From positions 1-64,000 of the forward strand of contig NZ_ANNV01000130.1 in the NCBI RefSeq assembly GCF_000346755.1: DNA of 64,000 nt, read 5' to 3'. Source of the DNA: Pseudomonas sp. CBZ-4. GTDB lineage: Bacteria; Pseudomonadota; Gammaproteobacteria; Pseudomonadales; Pseudomonadaceae. This document shows positions 44,053 through 52,215 of the stretch, in pieces (the stretch's first letter is position 1; the number at the start of each line of letters is the position of its first letter). Under the pieces are notes generated by a model. The model saw nothing but the letters and a program-made list of their open reading frames with translations. It searched no databases and had not been told where the DNA came from. The position numbers were made by a program, and so were the translations under genes.

Positions 44053-44067
44053 TGACAAAGTTGTAAT
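44053..44067. promoter_or_regulatory. Candidate CopR/CusR operator
   Basis: TGACAAAGTTGTAAT resembles the CusR box TGACAA-NN-TTGTCAT (one arm C changed to A), in the 155-base gap between the divergent copR and cupredoxin genes, so it can control both. Confidence 0.6.
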
Positions 44068-44142
44068 CTAGCAGTCAGCTGGCTGGCAGCGGCCCCATCT
44101 TAGAGTGCTGTTCAGTGTGTTACACATTTTTGGAGAGTTGAG

Positions 44143-44658
44143 ATGGCGTTGCGTACACCCCTGTTATTGGCGGGTTGCCTGTTGGTGGCGAGTTTTGCTG
44201 CGCTGGCGGACTCGGCGCATACCTATGCATTCGGCCACGCGGCAGCGGCCGGCCAGGCCACGCGCACCGTGGAAGTGACCTTGCAGGATATTTCCTTTTC
44301 GCCCAAGTCATTGGACGTAAAAGCCGGTGAGACCGTGCGCTTTGTCCTGGTCAATAAAGGCCAACTGCTCCACGAATTCAACCTGGGTGACGCGGCGATG
44401 CATGCCGAACACCAGAAGGAAATGTTGCAGATGCAGGCCAGCGGCATGCTCACAGCCACGGGCATGGGCAAGATGGATCACAGTGCCATGGGCCATGGCG
44501 CGATGATGAAACACGATGATCCCAACAGCGTGTTGGTCGAGCCGGGGAAAACCGCCGAGTTGACCTGGACCTTCACCCGGTCCACGGGCCTGGAGTTCGC
44601 CTGCAACCTGCCCGGGCATTACCAGGCGGGCATGGTGGGAGCGCTGAACGTCGAGTAG
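44143..44658 (+). CDS. Periplasmic cupredoxin-domain copper protein
   Basis: Exported protein of 171 aa: signal peptide ([22 protein letters not shown], cleavage near residue 22), then a cupredoxin fold. Type-1 copper-site residues are visible as His in LLHEFNLG and Cys/His in the C-terminal [14 protein letters not shown] Met/His-rich insert ([24 protein letters not shown]) suggests an additional copper-binding arm, as in CopI-type copper-tolerance proteins. Likely induced by the divergent CopRS pair. It could be a periplasmic copper store or carrier. Gene name left empty because naming differs between species. Confidence 0.85.
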   Translation: MALRTPLLLAGCLLVASFAALADSAHTYAFGHAAAAGQATRTVEVTLQDISFSPKSLDVKAGETVRFVLVNKGQLLHEFNLGDAAMHAEHQKEMLQMQASGMLTATGMGKMDHSAMGHGAMMKHDDPNSVLVEPGKTAELTWTFTRSTGLEFACNLPGHYQAGMVGALNVE

Positions 44659-44719
44659 GCCGCAAAGGCGGGGGCAAAGGCTGGTAGACTGGCGGCGTTT
44701 ATTTAGCCAGGTTTCCGCC

Positions 44720-45550
44720 ATGCATCCCGCAGCCGAACATTCGCCGCTGGGCAAGTCCAGTGAATACATCTCCACCTACACCCCGTCGTTGCTGTTTCCG
44801 ATTCCTCGCGCCGCCAAATGGGCCGAGCTGGGCCTGAGCGCCGAGACCCTGCCCTACAAGGGCGTGGACTTCTGGAACTGCTTCGAACTGTCCTGGCTGC
44901 TGCCGTCGGGCAAGCCGGTGGTGGCCATCGGTGAGTTCAGCATCCCGGCTGACTCGCCGAATATCATCGAGTCCAAGTCCTTCAAGCTGTACCTCAACTC
45001 ACTGAACCAGACCGCGTTCGCCGACACGGCGAGCCTGGAAGCGACCCTGCGCACCGACCTCGGCGCCGCTGCCGGCAAGCCGGTCGGTGTGCGCATCCGC
45101 AGCCTGGCCGAGATCGAGGCCGAGGGCGTGATGGCGTTGCCGGGCGTGTGCATCGATGAGCTGGACATCAGCGTCAGCAACTACGAGCACCCGCGCCCGG
45201 AGCTGCTGCGTTGCGATGATTCGCGCATCGTCGAGGAGAGCGTGCACAGCCACCTGCTCAAATCCAACTGCCCGGTGACCAGCCAGCCCGACTGGGGCAG
45301 CGTGGTGGTGGAGTACCGTGGGTCAGCGCTGGATCACGCCAGCCTGCTGGAATACATCGTGAGCTTTCGCCAGCACTCGGACTTCCATGAGCAGTGTGTG
45401 GAGCGGATCTTTCTCGACCTGCAACGTCTGCTCAAGCCTGAGACGTTGACGGTGTATGCGCGTTATGTGCGGCGTGGTGGGTTGGATATCAACCCGTACC
45501 GCAGTACTGAGGATGTGGCGTTCCAGAACGTGCGCCTGGCCCGGCAGTAA
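44720..45550 (+). CDS. queF: NADPH-dependent 7-cyano-7-deazaguanine reductase QueF
   Basis: Reduces preQ0 nitrile to preQ1 with NADPH in queuosine biosynthesis. It is the 276-residue long (YqcD/E. coli-type) form with two tandem T-fold-like halves. The catalytic thioimide Cys184 is in [14 protein letters not shown] and the partner Asp191 follows; the NADPH/partner motif ESVHSH precedes. An N-terminal [14 protein letters not shown] segment is typical of the family. It is monocistronic with a modest ribosome site (AGG). Confidence 0.96.
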   Translation: MHPAAEHSPLGKSSEYISTYTPSLLFPIPRAAKWAELGLSAETLPYKGVDFWNCFELSWLLPSGKPVVAIGEFSIPADSPNIIESKSFKLYLNSLNQTAFADTASLEATLRTDLGAAAGKPVGVRIRSLAEIEAEGVMALPGVCIDELDISVSNYEHPRPELLRCDDSRIVEESVHSHLLKSNCPVTSQPDWGSVVVEYRGSALDHASLLEYIVSFRQHSDFHEQCVERIFLDLQRLLKPETLTVYARYVRRGGLDINPYRSTEDVAFQNVRLARQ

Positions 45551-45568
45551 GCTTCACGCACAAACAAT

Positions 45569-45657
45569 TGTGGGAGCTGGCTTGCCTGCGATGGCGGTGG
45601 ATCAGTCACCTGATGGGTGGCTGAATGATCGCTATCGCAGGCAAGCCAGCTCCCACA
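45569..45657. repeat. REPIN
   Basis: Inverted pair TGTGGGAGCTGGCTTGCCTG ... CAGGCAAGCCAGCTCCCACA with a palindromic interior (ATCAGTCACCTGATGGGTGG and flanks), between queF and the DUF4404 gene. Confidence 0.9.
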
Positions 45658-45687
45658 CTGGTTTCAGGGTTTGGCTTTGAGTTCGGG

Positions 45688-45954
45688 TCAGATCCCGATG
45701 TTGCCCAAGGTGGTCACGATGTTACGCAGCGTCCCGGCAATCAGCGGGTGCTCGGATTCGAATTCCACAGCCGCCAGGTTCACATCGTCGGAAATACTGG
45801 GTGTCTGGGTAGCCGGTTCAAGTTCCAGTTGTAGCTCGAACTTGGCGATCAAGGCTTCCAGTGCTGTACGTTTTTCTTCCGAAAGGGGCGGTTCCTGTTC
45901 CAACTGCCCGCGCAGGATCTCGACCTGTTCTTCCAGTTTTTTGCGATCTGGCAT
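45688..45954 (-). CDS. DUF4404 family protein
   Basis: Short soluble protein (88 aa) predicted to be mostly helical, with a coiled-coil-like N-terminus (RKKLEEQVEILRGQLEQEP) and the conserved C-terminal HPLIAGTLRNIVTTLGNIGI. Function unknown. Start at 45954 after AAGGAAACACGTC; the frame stays open 45 bases further. It keeps its position between queF and the HAD-like gene in P. aeruginosa (memory). Confidence 0.87.
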   Translation of the reverse strand: MPDRKKLEEQVEILRGQLEQEPPLSEEKRTALEALIAKFELQLELEPATQTPSISDDVNLAAVEFESEHPLIAGTLRNIVTTLGNIGI

Positions 45955-46064
45955 GACGTGTTTCCTTTTATCGATAGGCACTGGCATAGACCGCGGCACG
46001 CCGAGAAAGGTCTACGGGCTGACCTGTAGACTAATCCACCTGCGCTGACTGTGCATGATCTCGA

Positions 46065-46673
46065 TCAGGGCTTCTCGCCTTTGAGCTGACGCAGGCTGAT
46101 ATCGGCCAGGCAAGTGCCGAGCTCGCCCAGGTGGTCGATCACCGAATGCACGCCCAACCCGTACAGGGCCACGGTGGCCTTGCCGCGCTTGTGCTCGCGC
46201 TCTTGCTCGCTCAAGGCCTGCCATTGTGTCGGGGCCATGCCGCACAGCGAGCCGCAGGATGCCAGGCCAATCGTCCACAGGCCGGCGTTGAGTCCCGACT
46301 GCAGCAGGCGCGGTTCGCCGCTGACCAGCACGCAGCCTTCGAGGCGTTCGATGTTCAACTCCATCAAGGCCTGCCAGCACGCGTGAGGTGCGGGCCAGCG
46401 AATGGAGGAGGGCGACGTTGCTTTCAGCCAGCCGGGCAGGACGGCGGCCAGTGGCGTCGTGATCGAGGCGGGGAGTTCATCCAGCCAGGCACAGGGGATG
46501 CCTTGCTCTTGCAGGTTGCGCAGGATTTTCAGGGCGCCGGGCGTTGCCAGGGAATCGGGTGAGGGCGAATCGCTGCGTGCCTGGGAACCGAAGTCCACCA
46601 GGCAACCACTCAGGCCAAACAGAACGGCAGTCAAGGCAGGCGCGCTGGCGATGGCAATCTCGGCGTGAGGCAT
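46065..46673 (-). CDS. HAD-superfamily protein of phosphonatase type, catalytic Asp missing
   Basis: A 202-residue Rossmann-type HAD protein that resembles phosphonoacetaldehyde hydrolase. In the family, motif I reads LDWAGT-x2-DFG with a nucleophilic Asp; here the stretch is VLFGLSGCLVDFGS, so the nucleophile is Gly (GGC codon). Later HAD elements remain (LVSGEPRLLQSGLNAGLWTIGLASCG). It therefore looks like a non-hydrolytic relative or pseudoenzyme, not an active phosphatase, if motif I is aligned correctly. It is intact, with no frameshift, and adjacent genes (DUF4404, queF, mlaA) are conserved. Confidence 0.8.
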   Translation of the reverse strand: MPHAEIAIASAPALTAVLFGLSGCLVDFGSQARSDSPSPDSLATPGALKILRNLQEQGIPCAWLDELPASITTPLAAVLPGWLKATSPSSIRWPAPHACWQALMELNIERLEGCVLVSGEPRLLQSGLNAGLWTIGLASCGSLCGMAPTQWQALSEQEREHKRGKATVALYGLGVHSVIDHLGELGTCLADISLRQLKGEKP

Positions 46674-46869
46674 GGCGACTTCCCTGAAATAGCGTTGACC
46701 CTATCGGAACGGGATGACAGGCGGATGACACCGGGCTTTAATTGTAGGAATTTTGTGCATTTTGGGCGGGAGGTTCCCCGGTTGCTGCCTAAATGGACAC
46801 TTCCGTCATATACTCACGGCCTTATTCAGGGCATAGCGCCCATGACAGACCATTCAAGGAGCAAAAGCT

Positions 46870-47559
46870 ATGCGCTGGAGCCACTATTTCGCTCAGCTGT
46901 CGGTGTGTGCCACTGTGCTGCTGGCCCCGTTCGCCGCACAGGCCGCCTCGGAAGATGATCCCTGGGAAAGCGTGAACCGCCCGATCTTCACCTTCAACGA
47001 CACCGTTGATACCTATGCCCTCAAGCCATTGGCCCAAGGCTATCAGTTCGTGACCCCGCAATTCATGCAGGATGGCGTCCATAACTTCTTCCGCAATATC
47101 GGCGATGTCGGCAACCTGGCCAACAATGTGCTGCAGCTCAAGCCGCATGCGGCGGGTGTGGACACGGCGCGCTTGCTGATGAACACCACGTTTGGCGTGC
47201 TGGGCTTTATCGACGTCGGCACCAAAATGGGGCTGCAACGCAGCGATGAAGACTTCGGCCAGACCCTCGGCTATTGGGGTGTGGGCAGCGGCCCTTACGT
47301 GATGCTCCCGCTGCTGGGCCCGAGCACCTTGCGTGACGCACCGTCCAAGTACGTGGACAGCTACACCCAGCCATACCGCTACATGAACGATATCGGCTGG
47401 CGCAACAGCACCTTCGGCCTGAACGTGGTTGATGTCCGTGCCAGCCTGCTCGACAGCGAGAAGCTGATCACCGGCGACAAATACACCTTCATCCGCAATG
47501 CCTACCTGCAGAACCGCGAGTTCAAGGTCAAGGATGGCAAGGTTGTCGATGATTTCTAA
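46870..47559 (+). CDS. mlaA: Outer-membrane lipid asymmetry protein MlaA (VacJ)
   Basis: Periplasmic/outer-membrane component of the Mla retrograde phospholipid transport system; removes surface phospholipid and hands it to MlaC. The 229-residue protein has the MlaA core: DPWESVNRPIFTFNDTVDTYALKPLAQGYQ, NFFRNIGDVGNLANNVLQ, GVLGFIDVGTKMG, GYWGVGSGPYVMLPLLGPSTLRD (in parts). The N-terminus MRWSHYFAQLSVCATVLLAPFAAQA lacks a usable lipobox: LSVC has Val before Cys and too short a hydrophobic core. Cleavage after AQA by signal peptidase I is predicted. Good ribosome site AGGAGCAAAAGCT. Confidence 0.93.
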   Translation: MRWSHYFAQLSVCATVLLAPFAAQAASEDDPWESVNRPIFTFNDTVDTYALKPLAQGYQFVTPQFMQDGVHNFFRNIGDVGNLANNVLQLKPHAAGVDTARLLMNTTFGVLGFIDVGTKMGLQRSDEDFGQTLGYWGVGSGPYVMLPLLGPSTLRDAPSKYVDSYTQPYRYMNDIGWRNSTFGLNVVDVRASLLDSEKLITGDKYTFIRNAYLQNREFKVKDGKVVDDF

Positions 47560-47579
47560 GCTGTGATGTCTTGAAATGA

Positions 47580-47612
47580 AAAAAAGGCGACCTTCAAGGG
47601 TCGCCTTTTTTG
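47580..47612. terminator. Bidirectional terminator mlaA / PilZ
   Basis: AAAAAGGCGACC-TTCAA-GGGTCGCCTTTTTT between converging genes; T-runs on both strands. Confidence 0.93.
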
Positions 47613-47622
47613 TGCGCGGATT

Positions 47623-47928
47623 TCAGTGCATTTTCAAGATCTTGAGGCCCAGGTGCTGGCCATCGTCGGCGCCTTTGACCCACACCACTTCAGTGTCCGC
47701 CTCCAGGCCTGTGAGGGAGCTGTGCTCCGAATCGATGCGCACGGTCAACAGGTCGCCCACCTTGAACAGGCGCGGTGCCTGCACCTGCATGCCGGAGCTG
47801 GAAAGGTCCACGCAAACCCCTGCAATCTCTTGCCCGGCGTGGATCAAAGACACATCGGCATCCACTCGCATGCGGATGAAATCGCGTTTTTCGGCGTAGT
47901 CGCGCTCGTGTTCGCTCACGGGTTCCAT
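47623..47928 (-). CDS. PilZ domain c-di-GMP-binding protein
   Basis: Stand-alone PilZ protein of 101 aa with both motifs intact: KRDFIRM (RxxxR, ~14-20) and DLSSSGMQV (DxSxxG, ~41-49), ending in a beta-barrel GLEADTEVVWVKGADDGQHLGLKI. Predicted to bind c-di-GMP as a soluble adaptor. Target unknown. Gene order mlaA-PilZ-rssB is conserved in P. aeruginosa (memory). Terminator shared with mlaA. Confidence 0.9.
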   Translation of the reverse strand: MEPVSEHERDYAEKRDFIRMRVDADVSLIHAGQEIAGVCVDLSSSGMQVQAPRLFKVGDLLTVRIDSEHSSLTGLEADTEVVWVKGADDGQHLGLKILKMH

Positions 47929-48196
47929 CCTTACTTTGTGTTGTGGTCGTGGCTGTTCTTATAACTCCCAGTGATTTGCGATGTAAAGACGCTCGGCGAC
48001 CATCGGCATGAGCTTGAAACCCCTGACGGATGGGAGTACCGTCTGCGCCTTAGAAGGGCACCTCTGCTTTACTGTTGTGCGTAGGCCAAAAGCCCGTGCT
48101 TTGTAGGACAGAGTGGCTAGAAAGCGAATCCAGTAGTGTGAGCCCGGCCATTGCCGAGCTGCCTACGCCAACCTAATTCTGGCGCCGTTTGCCCAC

Positions 48197-49378
48197 ATGC
48201 AAAAAACCAGTGCCACGCTGCTGATAATCGATGACGACGAAGTAGTGCGCGCGAGTCTCGCGGCCTATTTGGAAGACAGTGGCTTCAGCGTCCTGCAGGC
48301 CAGCAATGGCCAACAGGGTCTCCAGGTATTCGAGCGCGACAAGCCCGACCTTGTGATCTGCGACCTGCGCATGCCCCAGATGGGCGGCCTGGAGCTGATT
48401 CGCCAGGTGACTGAGCTCGCGCCGCAGACGCCGGTGATTGTGGTGTCCGGTGCCGGGGTGATGAACGATGCGGTCGAGGCCCTGCGCCTCGGCGCTGCCG
48501 ACTACCTGATCAAGCCCCTGGAAGACCTGGCGGTGCTGGAGCACTCGGTGCGCCGTGCCCTGGATCGTGCACGCCTGCTCCTGGAAAACCAGCGCTACCG
48601 CGAAAAGCTCGAAACCGCCAACCGCGAACTCGAAGCCAGCCTGAACCTGCTCCAGGAAGACCAGAACGCCGGTCGCCAGGTGCAGATGAACATGTTGCCG
48701 GTGAGTCCGTGGACCATCGACGAATTCCAGTTTGCCCACCAGATCATCCCGTCGTTGTACCTGTCGGGGGATTTTGTCGATTATTTCCGCGTGGATGAGC
48801 GCCGTGTTGCGTTCTATCTGGCCGACGTCTCCGGCCATGGCGCCTCTTCCGCGTTTGTCACCGTGTTGTTGAAGTTCATGACCACGCGGTTGTTGTTCGA
48901 ATCCAAGCGCAATGGCACCTTGCCGGAGTTCACGCCGTCCGAGGTGCTGGGCCACATCAACCGAGGCTTGATCAGCTGCAAGCTGGGCAAGCATGTGACG
49001 ATGGTCGGCGGCGTGATCGATGAAGAAACTGGTCTTTTGACCTACAGTATTGGCGGTCACCTGCCGATGCCTGTTTTGTATACGCCTGACAGTGTGCGCT
49101 ACCTGGAAGGACGTGGTCTGCCCGTAGGCTTGTTCAATGAAGCCACCTACGAAGATCACATCCTGGAGCTGCCGCCGACCTTCAGCCTGACGCTGATGTC
49201 CGACGGTATCCTGGATTTGCTTCCAGAGCCTACACTCAAGGAGAAAGAAGCCGCCTTGCCCCAAAAGGTCAAGTCGGCGGGCGGCAGCCTGGATGGCCTG
49301 CGGCAAGTGTTTGGATTGGCCACGCTGGGGGAGATGCCGGATGATATCGCCCTACTGGTGTTGAGCAGGAATCTTTGA
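48197..49378 (+). CDS. rssB: RssB-like regulator: receiver fused to PP2C phosphatase
   Basis: A 393-residue two-domain protein. Residues ~8-122 are a receiver (IIDDDEVVRASL; phospho-acceptor Asp in LVICDLRMPQMGG; Lys in DYLIKPLED). A helical linker follows (~130-185), then a PP2C/SpoIIE-type Ser/Thr phosphatase (~190-393; LYLSGDFVDYFRVDERRVAFYLADVSGHGASSAF in parts, with metal-binding Asp residues). In pseudomonads this fusion controls sigma-S through an anti-sigma-antagonist phosphorylation switch; the downstream STAS protein is its likely substrate. No strong ribosome site upstream of ATG 48197. The 268-base leader shows no gene. Confidence 0.88.
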   Translation: MQKTSATLLIIDDDEVVRASLAAYLEDSGFSVLQASNGQQGLQVFERDKPDLVICDLRMPQMGGLELIRQVTELAPQTPVIVVSGAGVMNDAVEALRLGAADYLIKPLEDLAVLEHSVRRALDRARLLLENQRYREKLETANRELEASLNLLQEDQNAGRQVQMNMLPVSPWTIDEFQFAHQIIPSLYLSGDFVDYFRVDERRVAFYLADVSGHGASSAFVTVLLKFMTTRLLFESKRNGTLPEFTPSEVLGHINRGLISCKLGKHVTMVGGVIDEETGLLTYSIGGHLPMPVLYTPDSVRYLEGRGLPVGLFNEATYEDHILELPPTFSLTLMSDGILDLLPEPTLKEKEAALPQKVKSAGGSLDGLRQVFGLATLGEMPDDIALLVLSRNL

Positions 49379-49860
49379 TGAGTACCGGAAGAATCCAATT
49401 CGCCGAGCAAGACGGGACCTTTGTCCTGAAGTTTGTCGGTGAAGTGCGCCTGACCTTGTGTTCGGCGCTGGATGCGACGATTGAGCGGATTTTCACCGCG
49501 CTGAATTTCTCGGCGATCGTGATCGATCTGACCGAAACCCGCAGCATCGATAGCACCACCCTGGGGTTGTTGGCCAAGTTGTCCATTCTGTCTCGGCAGA
49601 AGGTCGGCCTGTTGCCGACGGTCGTCACCACCCACGAAGACATCACCCGTTTGTTGCAATCCATGGGTTTCGATCAGGTGTTCAACATCGTTGATCGTCC
49701 GATTCCTTGCCCGGAATGCCTGACCGACCTGCCATCGCAGGACCAGTCCGAAGAAGTGGTGCGGGTCAAGGTGCTGGAAGCGCACAAGATCCTGATGGGC
49801 TTGAACGAGTCCAACCGCGAAGCGTTCCACGACCTCGTCAACGCCCTGGAACGCCACTGA
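49378..49860 (+). CDS. STAS-domain anti-sigma-factor antagonist (RssC-like)
   Basis: A 160-residue STAS protein (residues ~5-105): FVLKFVGEVRLTLCSAL, then the phosphorylation-type IVIDLTETRSIDSTTLGLL with Ser in the conserved helix start. A CPxCL motif (PIPCPECLTDLP) and a helical C-terminal tail (EEVVRVKVLEAHKILMG) are extra. The start codon overlaps the rssB stop by one base (TGATG), so the pair is coupled and the PP2C domain probably dephosphorylates this Ser. A matching anti-sigma kinase is not seen nearby. Confidence 0.85.
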   Translation: MSTGRIQFAEQDGTFVLKFVGEVRLTLCSALDATIERIFTALNFSAIVIDLTETRSIDSTTLGLLAKLSILSRQKVGLLPTVVTTHEDITRLLQSMGFDQVFNIVDRPIPCPECLTDLPSQDQSEEVVRVKVLEAHKILMGLNESNREAFHDLVNALERH

Positions 49861-49883
49861 TTCCCCAGTAAAAACTCGGTCTC

Positions 49884-49912
49884 TGTGGGAGCTGGCTTGC
49901 CTGCGATAGCGC
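49884..49912. repeat. REP element (single)
   Basis: TGTGGGAGCTGGCTTGCCTG with GCGATAGCG after it, a single arm after the STAS gene. Confidence 0.85.
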
Positions 49913-49954
49913 CAGCCCAGGCAATACAGGACGTGCTGCCAAACCCGGCGAGCA

Positions 49955-49994
49955 CAAAAAAGGGCGATACCCTCACAGGTATCGCCCTTTTTGT
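49955..49994. terminator. Bidirectional terminator STAS gene / tal
   Basis: AAAAAAGGGCGATACC-CTCACA-GGTATCGCCCTTTTTG; serves the converging STAS and tal genes. Confidence 0.93.
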
Positions 49995-50005
49995 TACGGC
50001 CTGCC

Positions 50006-50932
50006 TTACAACTTGGCGCTCAGCAGTGCCTCCAGTTTCTCCTGATCCCGAGCAAACTGACGAATCCCCTCCGCCAGCTTCTCAGTCGCCATCGCGTCCT
50101 CGTTGGACTCCCAGCGGAACTGCGCTTCAGTCAGATGCACACGCGCTTCACCGGCGTGGCCTGGAGCCAGCTTGCGCTCCAGCTTGCCGTTGTCGGCCGC
50201 CAGTTTCTCCAGCAGGTCCGGGCTGATGGTCAGGCGATCACAACCGGCCAGTTCTTCGATCTGGCTCAGGTTACGGAAGCTGGCGCCCATCACCACGGTC
50301 TTGTAGCCGTTAGCCTTGTAGTAGTTGTAGATGCGCGTCACCGACTGCACGCCCGGGTCTTCCGAGCCGGTGTAGTCGCTGCCGTTGGCCTTCTTGTACC
50401 AATCGTAGATGCGGCCCACGAACGGTGAGATCAGGAACACACCTGCTTCGGCACAGGCAACAGCCTGGGCGAAGGAGAACAGCAGGGTCAGGTTGGTCTG
50501 GATGCCTTCTTTTTCCAGCTTTTCTGCGGCGCGGATGCCTTCCCAGGTGGAGGCAATCTTGATCAGCACGCGATCACGGCCAATGCCGGCCTTTTCGTAC
50601 AGGTCGATCAGACGGTGCGCACGCTTGAGTACAGCGTCGGTGTCGAACGAAAGGCGTGCGTCCACCTCGGTGGAAATACGCCCCGGAACCACTTTCAGGA
50701 TTTCTTGACCCACCGCAACCGCAAAGCGATCGCTGGCCAGGCCGACATCACCGTTGCAGTCTTTGACGCACTCGTCCAGCAGCTTGGCGTAGGCGGGAAT
50801 CGAAGCAGCCTTGAGCAGCAGGGAAGGGTTGGTGGTGGCGTCTTGCGGTTTGACCCGAGCGATAGCTTCAAAATCGCCGGTATCGGCTACGACGGTGGTG
50901 ATTTGCTTGAGTTGTTCCAGCTTGGAAGTCAT
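50006..50932 (-). CDS. tal: Transaldolase (TalB type)
   Basis: Transfers dihydroxyacetone units between sugar phosphates in the non-oxidative pentose phosphate pathway. The 308-residue TIM barrel has Schiff-base Lys125 in [12 protein letters not shown] (E. coli TalB Lys132, offset by a shorter loop), the [13 protein letters not shown] signature and [15 protein letters not shown]. The start at 50932 follows AGGACAGAGCACGCCC. Leftward; terminator shared with the STAS gene. Confidence 0.97.
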   Translation of the reverse strand: MTSKLEQLKQITTVVADTGDFEAIARVKPQDATTNPSLLLKAASIPAYAKLLDECVKDCNGDVGLASDRFAVAVGQEILKVVPGRISTEVDARLSFDTDAVLKRAHRLIDLYEKAGIGRDRVLIKIASTWEGIRAAEKLEKEGIQTNLTLLFSFAQAVACAEAGVFLISPFVGRIYDWYKKANGSDYTGSEDPGVQSVTRIYNYYKANGYKTVVMGASFRNLSQIEELAGCDRLTISPDLLEKLAADNGKLERKLAPGHAGEARVHLTEAQFRWESNEDAMATEKLAEGIRQFARDQEKLEALLSAKL

Positions 50933-51119
50933 GGGCGTGCTCTGTCCTATGGGTCTGATGACATTACCCGAGCGCCGACAGGCGCTCAAGGGCGCAAATG
51001 CGTTCGATCGTTTGCGAGGGCAACAACCTGAAAACAGCCGTTTGAATGACTGGCCTTGCTGGTAGATAGGAGGGCAAAAAGGCCGGCAGGTTCAACCCCG
51101 ATGACCTGTGACGAGGGTA

Positions 51120-52115
51120 TCAGCGCCCGTCCAGCAATTGCGCGGCTTGATCCAGCAACGCCAGCGGATCGCTCGCCTTGTGAATATCCACCGACAACAA
51201 CTGCCGAAACTTCCGTGCCCCCGGGAACCCCGTCCCCAGCCCCAGCACATGCCGGGTAATGTGATGCATCGAGCCGCCCGTCGCCAGATGCGCCGCGATA
51301 TAGGGCCGCAATTGCGCAAGCACCTGCGCCCGGGTGATCACAGGCTCAGTACTGCCAAACAACTGCTGATCCACCTCCGCCAGGAGGTAGGGGTTGTGAT
51401 AAGCCTCGCGGCCCAGCATCACCCCATCAAACACCTGCAAGTGCTCCTGGCACTGCGCCAGTGTCTTGATCCCACCGTTCAGGATGATCTCCAATTCAGG
51501 GAAATCCTGCTTCAACTGCGCTGCCACGTCGTAGCGCAGGGGCGGAATATCGCGGTTCTCCTTGGGCGACAACCCCTCCAGAATCGCAATGCGCGCATGC
51601 ACGGTAAAACTGGTGCATCCCGCGTCCTTCACCTGGCCGACAAAATCACACAGCTGCGCATAACTGTCGCGGCCGTTGATCCCGATGCGATGTTTTACCG
51701 TCACCGGAATCGCCACCGCATCACGCATCGCCTTCACGCAATCCGCCACCAGGGCGGGGTGGCCCATAAGGCAGGCACCGATCATGTTGTTCTGCACGCG
51801 GTCACTGGGGCAACCGACGTTGAGGTTCACCTCATCGTAACCACCGGCCTCAGCCATTCGCGCACACGCGGCCAGGTCCGCCGGAACGCTGCCGCCCAGT
51901 TGCAAGGCCAGAGGGTGCTCGGCGTCGTTGTGACGCAGGAAGCGCTCGTGGTCACCGTGGAGAATCGCGCCGGTGGTGACCATCTCGGTGTAGAGCAGGG
52001 CGTTTTTCGACAACAGGCGCAGGAAGAAGCGGCAGTGGCGGTCGGTCCAATCCATCATCGGCGCAACAGAAAAGCGCCGTGCAACGGATTGCGGTGCAGC
52101 AGTAGTCAGGGACAT
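51120..52115 (-). CDS. dusA: tRNA-dihydrouridine(20/20a) synthase DusA
   Basis: FMN enzyme that reduces uridine 20/20a of tRNA to dihydrouridine. The 331-residue protein has the Dus TIM barrel (FSVAPMMDWTDRHCRFFLRLLS, VNLNVGCPSDRVQNN with catalytic Cys, GVMLGREAYHNPYLLAEVD) and the helical tRNA-binding C-terminus. Lengths and the GGxxGRE-like motif fit DusA rather than DusB/C. A weak ribosome site precedes ATG 52115. Confidence 0.96.
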   Translation of the reverse strand: MSLTTAAPQSVARRFSVAPMMDWTDRHCRFFLRLLSKNALLYTEMVTTGAILHGDHERFLRHNDAEHPLALQLGGSVPADLAACARMAEAGGYDEVNLNVGCPSDRVQNNMIGACLMGHPALVADCVKAMRDAVAIPVTVKHRIGINGRDSYAQLCDFVGQVKDAGCTSFTVHARIAILEGLSPKENRDIPPLRYDVAAQLKQDFPELEIILNGGIKTLAQCQEHLQVFDGVMLGREAYHNPYLLAEVDQQLFGSTEPVITRAQVLAQLRPYIAAHLATGGSMHHITRHVLGLGTGFPGARKFRQLLSVDIHKASDPLALLDQAAQLLDGR

Positions 52116-52215
52116 TGGGAAATCTGAGTGAGCAAGGCAGAGGGCGCGAGTTTATCAGGAATCAGGGGCCAGATATCTTGCTCTGCGGCTTCAGGTTCAA
52201 TGCGCGCCGTCACGC

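Noticed and set aside
47929..48196. A possible small RNA in the rssB leader (GGA motifs near TTGTAGGACAGAG)
   Set aside because: Only one convincing GGA loop, no terminator and no fold resembling RsmY/RsmZ.
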